Shown here: positions 17,093-25,690 of the stretch, piece by piece
How the letters are laid out: every line of letters begins with the position of its first letter
How positions within the stretch are numbered: position 1 is the stretch's first letter
NCBI GenBank assembly: GCA_039972875.1
Contig: JBDWMA010000021.1
Coordinates: forward strand, 1-64,000
Source: Pseudoruegeria sp039972875
GTDB taxonomy: Bacteria; Pseudomonadota; Alphaproteobacteria; Rhodobacterales; Rhodobacteraceae
DNA: 64,000 bases
Direction: 5' to 3'
Notes under the pieces: model-generated
What the model saw: the letters and a program-made list of their open reading frames with translations, nothing else
Database searches by the model: none
Told to the model about the DNA's origin: nothing
Position numbers and translations under genes: made by a program

Positions 17093-17632
17093 ATGTACAG
17101 TGTTAAGACCCTTCAAAACCTATTCAAACGCTATAGGCGTCCGGGGGATATCGTGTTCGCCTGGATCGTGTTTCTATTGGCTGCGTTTCTGGTTCTTCAG
17201 ATATCGGATCAGACCACGTGGCGACCGGGTACTAAATTATTCGCACAGCCACGTTTTTGGCCAGCTGTTTCCTTAACAACTATGACAATTTTTGCCGCAT
17301 TTCACCTTTTGGGCTCAGCGTTGTCAGAACGTATTCAAGGCCGTTGGCAAGAAGTCTGGCTATGGATTTCAGCGCTGGAATATGCGGCTTGGTTTATCGC
17401 CTATGCAGCCCTCATTCCTTATACTGGTTATCTTTTGACAACAGTTGTTTTCGCGGTCGCCTTGGCCTTTCGGGCCGGATATCGCAGGTCGTTGATGTTG
17501 ATTGCTGCGGGTGGCTCAGCCGTTTTCATCGTTCTGCTGTTTAAAACCACGCTACAAGTAAACCTGCCTTCTGGCTTGATCTATGAATACCTGCCCGATG
17601 GGGCACGTCAGATCATGCTGACCTATTTCTGA
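17093..17632 (+). CDS. tripartite tricarboxylate transporter small membrane subunit TctB
   Basis: A 179-residue protein with about four hydrophobic segments, the size and layout of TctB. It partners TctA in a sodium- or proton-coupled carboxylate importer. It lies between the tctC hairpin and tctA (12-nt gap). Confidence 0.85.
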   Translation: MYSVKTLQNLFKRYRRPGDIVFAWIVFLLAAFLVLQISDQTTWRPGTKLFAQPRFWPAVSLTTMTIFAAFHLLGSALSERIQGRWQEVWLWISALEYAAWFIAYAALIPYTGYLLTTVVFAVALAFRAGYRRSLMLIAAGGSAVFIVLLFKTTLQVNLPSGLIYEYLPDGARQIMLTYF

Positions 17633-17644
17633 TCGGAAAACGTT

Positions 17645-19162
17645 ATGGAAAATATCTATGCCGGGCTGGAAATGCTTGCCCGATGGGACGTTTTATTAGC
17701 CCTATTTATCGGCTCAATTGGGGGGGTCATTATTGGCGCAATCCCAGGTGTCGGTCCAGCGGTAGCGATCGCCATATTATTGCCCGCGACTTTCTCTCTT
17801 GATCCGATTGTGGGTCTGACCATGCTGCTTGGGATCTATGGGTCGTCCATGTATGGTGGGGCTATTCCTGCCGTTTTGATCAACACACCGGGTACAGCGG
17901 TGAATGCGCTTACATCCTATGATGGTTATCCAATGACCGAAAACGGAGAGGCTCATCGCGCCGTTTCGTTGGCCTATTCCGCGTCTTTTTGGGGCGGCAT
18001 ATTTGGTATCGGGTGTTTGATATTATTATCACCGGTATTGGCCTTGGTTGCACCTATGTTTGGAAGTCGAGAGATTTTCTTAGCCGCCTTATTGGGCATA
18101 ATACTTGTTGTACTGGCACACCGAGGACAGATCTTTGCAGCTGGCATGCTAGCTATGTTCGGCATCTTTTTGCAAACAGTCGGGCTTGATCCAACGACCT
18201 ATACACAAAGGTATTCGTTCGGTTATTCCTTTTTAAGCTCCGGTGTGAACCTGATTGTGGTTGTCCTTGGTCTTTTCGCACTAAGCCAAGCCTTCTTCTT
18301 GCTCACCTCGCCAGACAGTAGCCCAAATGCCAAGCCCGTCACAGGTAAGATGGGTGCAGGTATTAAAGAGCTAATGCAGCACAAGCGGGTGGCGACGGTG
18401 GCGTCGGCCTTTGGTGTGGTATTGGGAATGATCCCTGGAACAGGTGAATTCACCGCCCAGTTCATGAGTTACACCTACGCACAAAAAACGTCGAAAGACC
18501 CTGACAAATTCGGCAAAGGATCACCAGAAGGTTTGATCGCATCTGAGGCTGCCAACAATGCAGTGCCAGCGGCTGCGATGATCCCGTTGCTTGCGCTTGG
18601 TATTCCGGGTGAGGCGTTGACTGCGATGATGTTATCTGTGTTTTACGTTCACAATGTAATCCCCGGGCCGCAACTCTTTCAGAACAATATCGATTTGGTT
18701 TATGGGCTCTATTTCGCGTTGATTGCGTTGAACGTTATCGTCATGATCTTCTTGCTGTTCTCAACGAACTTGTTGACCAAGATCATCCGTGTTCCAACAC
18801 GATTTTTAGGCGTCATGATTTTGCTGCTGTCTTTCGTCGGTGTTTATTCACTGCGCAACTCATTGACCGATTGCATGATTGCGGCGGGCTTTGGGGTGCT
18901 AGGCTTAATCTTGAAACGTCTAAACTTGCCAATAGTGCCCATCATCTTGGGCATGGTTCTCGGTGGCATCATGGAGGTCAAGCTCCGCTCGGCATTGCCA
19001 CGGCTCAAGTCGCCTTTGGATATGATTGACCGTCCGATTACTGCAATCTTATTCGTGATTATCCTTATCGTGATTGGGATACACATTCGTGGGTTGATCA
19101 AAGAGTGGCGAACAGCACTCGAGGATGAAGATCACAACCTTTCTGACACGTACCAACGGTAG
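17645..19162 (+). CDS. tripartite tricarboxylate transporter large membrane subunit TctA
   Basis: A 505-residue polytopic protein with about 11-12 hydrophobic segments. Diagnostic motifs are GAIPGVGPAVAIAILLP near residue 33, YGSSMYGGAIPAVLINTPGT near 75 and a second G.IPGTGEFTAQFMSY near 257, then ALGIPGEALTAMM. It is the transport channel of the TctABC system. The next gene, an aldehyde dehydrogenase, starts 6 nt downstream, which ties import to oxidation of an aldehyde intermediate. Confidence 0.93.
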   Translation: MENIYAGLEMLARWDVLLALFIGSIGGVIIGAIPGVGPAVAIAILLPATFSLDPIVGLTMLLGIYGSSMYGGAIPAVLINTPGTAVNALTSYDGYPMTENGEAHRAVSLAYSASFWGGIFGIGCLILLSPVLALVAPMFGSREIFLAALLGIILVVLAHRGQIFAAGMLAMFGIFLQTVGLDPTTYTQRYSFGYSFLSSGVNLIVVVLGLFALSQAFFLLTSPDSSPNAKPVTGKMGAGIKELMQHKRVATVASAFGVVLGMIPGTGEFTAQFMSYTYAQKTSKDPDKFGKGSPEGLIASEAANNAVPAAAMIPLLALGIPGEALTAMMLSVFYVHNVIPGPQLFQNNIDLVYGLYFALIALNVIVMIFLLFSTNLLTKIIRVPTRFLGVMILLLSFVGVYSLRNSLTDCMIAAGFGVLGLILKRLNLPIVPIILGMVLGGIMEVKLRSALPRLKSPLDMIDRPITAILFVIILIVIGIHIRGLIKEWRTALEDEDHNLSDTYQR

Positions 19163-19168
19163 AGTATC

Positions 19169-20653
19169 ATGGATCAAACACAAATCGACCAGCTGCGCGC
19201 ACAGCCGGTTCCGGCATTCAAACATCTGATTGAGGGAAAACATGTTCAGGCCAGTGATGGTCAGACAATGGACATTATCTCTCCTATCGATGGTCAATTA
19301 TTGACGACCACTGCCAAAGGCACAAAGGCCGATATGGAGGCAGCAATCGCCTCAGCACGCTTGGCCTTCGAAGATCGTCGCTGGGCGGGGCAACCCCCTG
19401 CAGCGCGTAAAAAGGTCATGTTGAAATGGGCCGATTTGATCGAGGCGAACGCCTTGGAGCTAGCGGTATTGGGCGTCCGCGATAATGGCACTGAAATTGG
19501 TATGGCAATCAAGGCCGAGCCAGGGTCTGCGGCTGCAACTATTCGGTACTATGCGGAAGCCTTGGACAAGATCTACGGTGAGATCGCGCCGACATCTTCT
19601 GATGTACTTGGGATGATCCACAAAGAGCCTGTGGGCGTTGTTGGTGCGATTATACCTTGGAATTTCCCGTTGATGATCGGCGCTTGGAAGCTGGGTCCTG
19701 CTTTGGCAATGGGCAATTCAGTTGTGTTAAAGCCGTCTGAAACGGCATCCTTATCATTAATGCGTATGGCTGAATTGGCACTTGAGGCAGGATTACCGGC
19801 TGGTGTGCTGAATGCGGTCACAGGCGAAGGTGCTGTGGTAGGTGAGGCTTTGGGCCTGTCTATGGACGTAGATGTTTTGGTGTTTACAGGGTCTGGCGGG
19901 ACGGGACGCCGTTTGATGGAATACGCAGCCCGGTCCAACATGAAGCGCGTTTATCTGGAATTGGGCGGCAAATCACCGAACATCATTTTCGCTGATGCGC
20001 CAAATCTGGATGAGGCCGCAAAGGTCGCAGCCGGTGGAATTTTCCGCAATTCTGGACAGGTTTGTGTGGCTGGATCGCGGTTGTTGGTAGAGGCCTCGAT
20101 CCATGATGACTTCGTCGCAGCCGTTGCCAAGGCAGCGGAGGCGATGCGCGTTGGTGATCCATTGAAGGTGGACACGCAAATCGGGGCTGTGAACTCCGAA
20201 GTTCAGCTACTTGCCAACCTTGGGTTTGTCGAAACAGCCAAATCCGAAGGTGGCAATATTGTCACTGGCGGCGCGCGCATTCTGGAAGAAACGGGTGGCT
20301 ATTACATGTCCCCTACAATTGTCACGGGCGTAGATCAGAACGCAACGTTGGCACAAAAAGAGGTCTTTGGACCTGTGTTGGGGGTGACGGAATTTTCGTC
20401 CGATGAAGAAGCGATCCAGATAGCAAATTCGACAATTTACGGGCTGGCCGGTGGCGTTTGGACATCTAACCTTAGTCGTGCGCACCGGATGATCCGCGGA
20501 GTGCGAACAGGTGTAATTCATGTGAACACATACGGTGGGCCGGATGTGACTGTGCCATTGGGTGGCGTCGGACAATCCGGAAACGGTGCCGATAAATCGC
20601 TTCATGCCATCGATAAATACATCAACCTTAAGACCGCTTGGATCAAACTTTAG
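19169..20653 (+). CDS. NAD(P)-dependent aldehyde dehydrogenase
   Basis: A 494-residue ALDH-superfamily enzyme. It has the NAD-binding IIPWNFPLMIGAWKLGPALAMGN, the catalytic Glu in LELGGKSPNIIF and the nucleophilic Cys in NSGQVCVAGSR, then KEVFGPV. Length is normal for the gamma-aminobutyraldehyde/betaine aldehyde type group. It oxidises an aldehyde to the acid. In this cluster the aldehyde could come from the class III aminotransferase on the opposite strand, or directly from an imported compound. It shares a transcript with tctCBA and the Tm-1-like gene. Confidence 0.92.
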   Translation: MDQTQIDQLRAQPVPAFKHLIEGKHVQASDGQTMDIISPIDGQLLTTTAKGTKADMEAAIASARLAFEDRRWAGQPPAARKKVMLKWADLIEANALELAVLGVRDNGTEIGMAIKAEPGSAAATIRYYAEALDKIYGEIAPTSSDVLGMIHKEPVGVVGAIIPWNFPLMIGAWKLGPALAMGNSVVLKPSETASLSLMRMAELALEAGLPAGVLNAVTGEGAVVGEALGLSMDVDVLVFTGSGGTGRRLMEYAARSNMKRVYLELGGKSPNIIFADAPNLDEAAKVAAGGIFRNSGQVCVAGSRLLVEASIHDDFVAAVAKAAEAMRVGDPLKVDTQIGAVNSEVQLLANLGFVETAKSEGGNIVTGGARILEETGGYYMSPTIVTGVDQNATLAQKEVFGPVLGVTEFSSDEEAIQIANSTIYGLAGGVWTSNLSRAHRMIRGVRTGVIHVNTYGGPDVTVPLGGVGQSGNGADKSLHAIDKYINLKTAWIKL

Positions 20654-20663
20654 GAGTTATGGG

Positions 20664-21899
20664 ATGACCAATAAAACAATTCTTGTGATCGGGACCTATG
20701 ACACCAAAGATGACGAGTTGGGCTATCTTGCAGGTGTAATCCGCGATCAAGGCGGGTGTGTGTTGACGATGGATGTGTCCGTTTTGGGTGATCCGTCTAA
20801 ACCTTGCGATTATTCGAAACATGACGTTGCTGAGGAAGGCGGAAGCTCGATCAAGGCTGCCATTGACAGCGGCAATGAAAACACTGCGATGCAGATCATG
20901 GGGCAGGGGGCGGCTTTGCTAACGGCTCGTCTGTACCGCGAAGGCAAGATCGACGCAATGATTGTTCTTGGCGGCACTATGGGCACGGATCTGGCGTTGG
21001 ATGTGTGTTCTGCTTTGCCGTTGGGCGTGCCAAAATATATCGTCTCGACGGTGTCCTTCTCCCCCTTAATCCCTGCCGAACGGTTGGCCGCAGATACACA
21101 GATGATCCTTTGGGCAGGCGGGCTTTATGGCCTCAATTCCGTATGTAAAGCATCGCTGAGTCAAGCGGCAGGCGCTGTCTTGGGGGCCGCGCGCGCGGCC
21201 GAGCCTATGAACCGGCGTAAGCCCTTGATCGGGATGACATCGCTCGGCAAAACCGCGCTGAGGTATATGGTGTCTTTGAAACCTGCTCTGGAAGAACGTG
21301 GTTTTGAGGTAGCTGTATTTCATTCCACCGGCATGGGGGGCCGCGCATTTGAAAGCCTCGCACACGAGGGGGCGTTCGCCTGTGTATTTGACTTTTGCAC
21401 ACAGGAGCTGGGCAATCACATTCAGGGCTCGAATATCTCAGCTGGGGCGGATCGTTTGACCAATGCAGGTGCTAACGGTACGCCGCAAATCGTGGCGCCC
21501 GGGTGTTATGATCTGGTTGATGTTGTCGGCTGGAAGCCGATTGATGACAAATGGGCGGATCATATGAAGCACGCTCATAACCGTTTGTTGACGTCGATCG
21601 TTTTGCAGGCGGCTGAAACCAAACAAATCGCACGTGCGCATTGTAAACAATTGGCTACGGCAAAGGGGCCGGTTGCGATGATCCTGCCTGAAAAGGGGTT
21701 AGGCGAATGGGACCGTGAAGGGGCCGACCTCCACAATGCTGAAGGTTTGGCTGCTTTCTTGGATGAAATTGAGAAAAGCCTGCCATCCAATGTATCTGCT
21801 CAGCGAATTCCTCATCACATTAACGATGCTGAGTTTGCGGATAAGGCGTTGGAAATATTCGATGAATGGTGTGCGGATGGCACGGTTCAGGTGGGGTGA
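20664..21899 (+). CDS. Tm-1-like ATP-binding domain protein (UPF0261)
   Basis: A 411-residue protein beginning MTNKTILVIGTYDTKDDELGYL, characteristic of the UPF0261/Tm-1-like family. Other landmarks are GGTMGTDLALDVCSALPLGVPKYIVST and GPVAMILPEKGLGEWDREG. The ATG at 20664, 10 nt after the ALDH stop and behind a TAGGAG RBS, is the start; a longer frame from 20562 lies inside the ALDH gene. The family shares its fold with the tomato Tm-1 resistance protein and is described as ATP-binding, but the bacterial members lack a settled function. Co-transcription with an importer and ALDH suggests a catabolic step. It ends directly against the convergent marR gene. Confidence 0.87.
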   Translation: MTNKTILVIGTYDTKDDELGYLAGVIRDQGGCVLTMDVSVLGDPSKPCDYSKHDVAEEGGSSIKAAIDSGNENTAMQIMGQGAALLTARLYREGKIDAMIVLGGTMGTDLALDVCSALPLGVPKYIVSTVSFSPLIPAERLAADTQMILWAGGLYGLNSVCKASLSQAAGAVLGAARAAEPMNRRKPLIGMTSLGKTALRYMVSLKPALEERGFEVAVFHSTGMGGRAFESLAHEGAFACVFDFCTQELGNHIQGSNISAGADRLTNAGANGTPQIVAPGCYDLVDVVGWKPIDDKWADHMKHAHNRLLTSIVLQAAETKQIARAHCKQLATAKGPVAMILPEKGLGEWDREGADLHNAEGLAAFLDEIEKSLPSNVSAQRIPHHINDAEFADKALEIFDEWCADGTVQVG

Positions 21900-22352
21900 T
21901 TAAGTGTTGTGTTGAGGAAGGGCGATTAGTTTTTGAAGGGTGGTGATAAGTGTCTTGTGGTCATTCGCCCCAAGAGACTGTTCCAACTGTTGGTCAAAAT
22001 TCGAGGCAACAATTGTCAATTCCGAAAAGGCCGTTTTGCCGTGCTTGGTAAGGCAAAGCAGCTCGCTCCGACGGTCAGCCTCTATCGTGATGCGCTTTAG
22101 AAAGCGTTTTCTCTCTAGAGCTTTCACGGCACGGCTGACCTTGGTTTTGTGCAAAGAGGCCCGGTCGCAAATTTGTTTTGCAGTTTGATCGCCTACGCTT
22201 CCTAAATGGAACATGACGCGCCACTCCGTGCGGAGCATACCGTATCGTGATTGGTAATGTTGTTGGAAATTCCGGCTGCTCACTTCCGCAGCTTGAAACA
22301 GTAGAAACGGTAGGAAATCCGATAATGATGTTTTGGCGCGTTCTTGTGTCAT
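21900..22352 (-). CDS. MarR-family regulator of the homogentisate operon
   Basis: A 150-residue winged-helix regulator (RTEWRVMFHLGSV, then TAKQICDRASLHKTKVSRAVKALERKRFLKRI and the wing DRRSELLCLTKHG). The ATG at 22352 gives a normal MarR length; an upstream extension would run across the promoter. It is divergent to hmgA, with a symmetric site at 22375-22388 between them. By analogy with HmgR-type regulators it probably represses hmgA-maiA-fahA until homogentisate or a related aromatic acid accumulates. The 3' end abuts the stop of the Tm-1-like gene. Confidence 0.87.
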   Translation of the reverse strand: MTQERAKTSLSDFLPFLLFQAAEVSSRNFQQHYQSRYGMLRTEWRVMFHLGSVGDQTAKQICDRASLHKTKVSRAVKALERKRFLKRITIEADRRSELLCLTKHGKTAFSELTIVASNFDQQLEQSLGANDHKTLITTLQKLIALPQHNT

Positions 22353-22374
22353 TTTTTCGATTTTCCCATTGTTG

Positions 22375-22388
22375 GTTACAAATGTAAC
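22375..22388. promoter_or_regulatory. MarR-type operator between marR and hmgA
   Basis: A perfect 14-bp inverted repeat GTTACA-AA-TGTAAC in the 73-nt divergent promoter region. It lies 23 nt from the marR start and 38 nt from the hmgA start, so it could control both genes. Confidence 0.65.
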
Positions 22389-22425
22389 ATTTATGACTTT
22401 CGTAATATAAGGCAAGGAGGCAGTT

Positions 22426-23787
22426 ATGGCCGACCAAAAATATCCGACACGTATGACGCAGGCCCCGTATTTGCCGGGGCCCCATGCAGGGTACATGCCG
22501 GGTTTCGGGAATGATTTTGAAACCGAGGTCTTGCCCGATGCGTTGCCGCAGGGAATGAACAGCCCGCAGAAATGTAACTACGGCCTTTATGGTGAGCAGC
22601 TGTCTGGGACAGCCTTTACCGCGCCGAAGGGGCAGAATGAACGCACGTGGTGTTATCGCATACGCCCCTCGGTGAAGCATTCTCATCGCTATGAGAAAAT
22701 CAGTGTACCGAACTGGAAATCGGCACCGAATATTGCCCCTGATATCGTTAGTCTTGGACAATATCGTTGGGATCCACTGGCGCATAGTGATGTGCCTTTG
22801 ACGTGGTTGACTGGTATGCACACGATGACAACGGCAGGTGATGTTCATACGCAGGTCGGTATGGCCTCCCATGTGTATTTGGTCACACAGAGCATGGTTG
22901 ACGACTATTTCTTCTCTGCGGACAGTGAAATGCTGGTTGTTCCCCAAGAAGGTCGTTTGCGGTTCTCAACCGAGTTGGGGATTATTGACGTTAAGCCGCA
23001 GGAAATCGCGATCCTTCCGCGCGGACTAGTGTATCGTGTCGAGGTGTTAGAGGGCCCATGCCGTGGATTTGTTTGTGAAAACTACGGACAGAAATTTGAG
23101 CTACCCGGCCGTGGCCCCATCGGGGCAAATTGCATGGCGAATCCGCGCGATTTCAAGGCACCTGTTGCTGCTTATGAAGATCGCGAAGTGCCCTCAACCG
23201 TGACGGTGAAATGGTGCGGTGAATTCCATGAAACTAAGATTGGTCAATCGCCGTTGGATGTTGTTGCATGGCACGGAAACTATGCGCCGATGAAATACGA
23301 CCTGAGTACATATTGTCCGGTTGGGGCGATCTTGTTCGATCATCCCGATCCATCGATCTTTACCGTTCTTACCGCGCCGTCTGGTCAAGAGGGCACCGCA
23401 AACATCGACTTTGTTCTGTTTCGCGAGCGTTGGATGGTGGCCGAAGATACGTTCCGTCCGCCATGGTATCACAAGAATATCATGTCCGAATTAATGGGTA
23501 ATATTTATGGGCAATATGATGCGAAACCAGATGGCTTCATTCCTGGTGGGATCAGTTTACACAACATGATGCTGCCCCACGGACCAGACCGTAACGCATT
23601 TGAGGGGGCATCTAATTCAGATCTAAAGGCTGAGAAGCTGGATAACACCATGTCCTTCATGATCGAGACCCGCTTCCCCCAGCAATTGACCGAATTTGCC
23701 GGCACAAAAGCACCTCTGCAGGACAATTACATTGAGTGTTGGGCTGACATGGAGAAAAAATTTGACGGGACACCGGGTAAAAAATGA
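22426..23787 (+). CDS. hmgA: homogentisate 1,2-dioxygenase
   Basis: A 453-residue iron-dependent ring-cleavage enzyme, full length for HmgA. Landmarks are YMPGFGNDFETE near the N-terminus, NYGLYGEQLSGTAFT, the R-I-R-P-S block and the C-terminal GGISLHNMMLPHGPDRNAFEGAS, which carries iron-binding histidines. It opens homogentisate to 4-maleylacetoacetate in tyrosine and phenylalanine degradation. A strong AGGAGG RBS precedes the ATG. The gene overlaps maiA by 4 bp, so the ring-cleavage and isomerase steps are translationally coupled. Confidence 0.97.
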   Translation: MADQKYPTRMTQAPYLPGPHAGYMPGFGNDFETEVLPDALPQGMNSPQKCNYGLYGEQLSGTAFTAPKGQNERTWCYRIRPSVKHSHRYEKISVPNWKSAPNIAPDIVSLGQYRWDPLAHSDVPLTWLTGMHTMTTAGDVHTQVGMASHVYLVTQSMVDDYFFSADSEMLVVPQEGRLRFSTELGIIDVKPQEIAILPRGLVYRVEVLEGPCRGFVCENYGQKFELPGRGPIGANCMANPRDFKAPVAAYEDREVPSTVTVKWCGEFHETKIGQSPLDVVAWHGNYAPMKYDLSTYCPVGAILFDHPDPSIFTVLTAPSGQEGTANIDFVLFRERWMVAEDTFRPPWYHKNIMSELMGNIYGQYDAKPDGFIPGGISLHNMMLPHGPDRNAFEGASNSDLKAEKLDNTMSFMIETRFPQQLTEFAGTKAPLQDNYIECWADMEKKFDGTPGKK

Positions 23788-24425
23788 AACTCTATTCTTA
23801 CTGGCGTTCAACCACCTCGTACCGGGTCAGAATTGCGTTAAACCTTAAGGGCATCGCGTATGAAACCGTGCCGGTTGATCTCGTGGCTGGTGATCAACGT
23901 CGTGATGAATACGTGGATTTGAACCCCGGAAAAGGGGTTCCGACCTTGGAGCTGGATGATGGCACTGTGTTGACACAATCCATGGCCATCTTGGACTATA
24001 TCGATGCTACTTGGCCGGACCCAAAATTGATCCCCACCGATCCGTTGGCACGGGCGAAAGTGATGGCGGTGGCAGACACGATCGCCCTTGATGTGCATCC
24101 GGTGAATAACCTGCGTCTGATTGGTCAGTTGAAATCGCGTTTTGCGGCCACCCCGGAACAGGCAACCGATTGGATGTGCCATTGGATGCAGCAAGGGTTT
24201 GCGGCCGTCGAAGCTTTGCTGCCCAAACGAGACGGATTTGCTTTTAACGCAGAGCCTAACATCGCCGACATTTGCATCACAGCCCAAGTTTACAACGCTC
24301 GCCGTTGGGGTGTTGATTTGGATGACTTCCCGAATATTGCGCGTATTGAGCATCGATGCCTCACTCTATCGGCATTTGCTGATGCGCATCCTGACAACCA
24401 GCCAGACGCGAAAGTACAACTATGA
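23784..24425 (+). CDS. maiA: maleylacetoacetate isomerase
   Basis: A 213-residue zeta-class glutathione-transferase-fold protein. The N-terminal motif is YSYWRSTTSYRVRIALNLKGI, where the usual SSCS of zeta GSTs is S-T-T-S, followed by LNPGKGVPTLE and TQSMAILDYID. It converts maleylacetoacetate to fumarylacetoacetate with glutathione as cofactor. Four-base overlaps with hmgA before and fahA after place it in the middle of a coupled three-gene operon. The cysteine missing from the motif is the residue often shown as Cys in characterised MaiA; activity may still be retained through the conserved serines. Confidence 0.93.
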   Translation: MKLYSYWRSTTSYRVRIALNLKGIAYETVPVDLVAGDQRRDEYVDLNPGKGVPTLELDDGTVLTQSMAILDYIDATWPDPKLIPTDPLARAKVMAVADTIALDVHPVNNLRLIGQLKSRFAATPEQATDWMCHWMQQGFAAVEALLPKRDGFAFNAEPNIADICITAQVYNARRWGVDLDDFPNIARIEHRCLTLSAFADAHPDNQPDAKVQL

Positions 24426-25678
24426 CATTGATGAAAAGCTGGGTTGCCGGCGCCAATGCGCCCGATACCCCATTCCCGTTGAATAACCTCCCTTATGGTG
24501 TGTTTTCTGTTGGCGAAGAAGAAGCGCGTTGCGGCGTAGCGATTGGAGATCAAATTTTGGATATGGCCGCCTTGGAAGAGGCGGGCTTGATCGATTTGGC
24601 CGAAGATGGCGCATTCGATTTACCATTCTGGAACGATGTAATGGATTTGGGCCCTGATGTTTGGGCCAAACTACGCACGCGTTTGCAAGAGATGCTAAGC
24701 GAAGGGTCGACCGATCAGGCGGCCGTAGAGCCATTTCTTGTCCCTTTGGCATCTGTGGAATTGCACCTGCCTCTTTTGGTGGCCGAATATACGGATTTCT
24801 ATGCCGGCAAACAACACGCCCAAAATATGGGGGCAATCCTGCGAGGGTCACCCGATTTGCCCGCCAATTGGCTGCATATCCCAATTGGCTACAATGGTCG
24901 CGCATCCTCTGTTGTTGTGTCGGGGACAGACATTCACCGCCCGAATGGCCAATCCAAAGCACCTGACGCGGAAATGCCATCCTTCGGCCCGTCCAAGCGG
25001 CTGGATATCGAACTGGAACTGGGTGCAATCGTTGGCACATCCTGCGATCACGGCACAGCTATTACAGTCGACCAAGCGGATGACATGATTTTTGGCTATG
25101 TGCTTCTGAACGACTGGTCTGCGCGCGATATTCAAGGCTGGGAATATCAACCGCTTGGTCCGTTTCAGGGTAAAGCATTTGGCACGTCGATCTCTCCGTG
25201 GATCGTCACCACAGCCGCGTTGGAACCGTTCCGTATCGCGACCCCGTCACGCGAAAAAGAACTGTTGCCGTATCTGAACAGCACCACAGACGGCTTGTTC
25301 GACATTGAGCTGGAGGTGCTAATGCAGCCTGCAGGCGCAGATAAGGCCACATCCCTGTCCAAAACCAATTACAGCCGGATGTATTATTCTGCCGCAGAAC
25401 AGCTATGCCATCACGCCAGTGGTGGGTGCGGCATGAATGCTGGTGACCTATTGGGATCCGGTACGATTTCCGGCCCGGAAAAATCCGAATACGGATCTCT
25501 GATGGAACTGAGCTGGGCGGGACGCGAGCCGTTTACGCTCGACACCGGCGAAACCCGCACATTCATTGAAGATGGCGACACCCTCACGCTGCGTGGTGCG
25601 GCTAAGGGTGATGGTTATCAGATTGGGTTCGGTGAGTGCACTGGCACCATCCTTCCCGCAATAAAATTCCCCGTATAA
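24422..25678 (+). CDS. fahA: fumarylacetoacetase
   Basis: A 418-residue FAH, full length. Diagnostic blocks are DFYAGKQHAQNMG (catalytic His/Asp region), PIGYNGRASSVV, ELELGAIVG (metal-binding glutamates) and LLNDWSARDIQGWEYQPLGPFQGKAFGTSISPW. It splits fumarylacetoacetate to fumarate and acetoacetate, completing homogentisate degradation. The start overlaps the maiA stop by 4 bp; the next gene begins 12 nt downstream. Confidence 0.96.
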   Translation: MTLMKSWVAGANAPDTPFPLNNLPYGVFSVGEEEARCGVAIGDQILDMAALEEAGLIDLAEDGAFDLPFWNDVMDLGPDVWAKLRTRLQEMLSEGSTDQAAVEPFLVPLASVELHLPLLVAEYTDFYAGKQHAQNMGAILRGSPDLPANWLHIPIGYNGRASSVVVSGTDIHRPNGQSKAPDAEMPSFGPSKRLDIELELGAIVGTSCDHGTAITVDQADDMIFGYVLLNDWSARDIQGWEYQPLGPFQGKAFGTSISPWIVTTAALEPFRIATPSREKELLPYLNSTTDGLFDIELEVLMQPAGADKATSLSKTNYSRMYYSAAEQLCHHASGGCGMNAGDLLGSGTISGPEKSEYGSLMELSWAGREPFTLDTGETRTFIEDGDTLTLRGAAKGDGYQIGFGECTGTILPAIKFPV

Positions 25679-25690
25679 AGGACAAAACCA

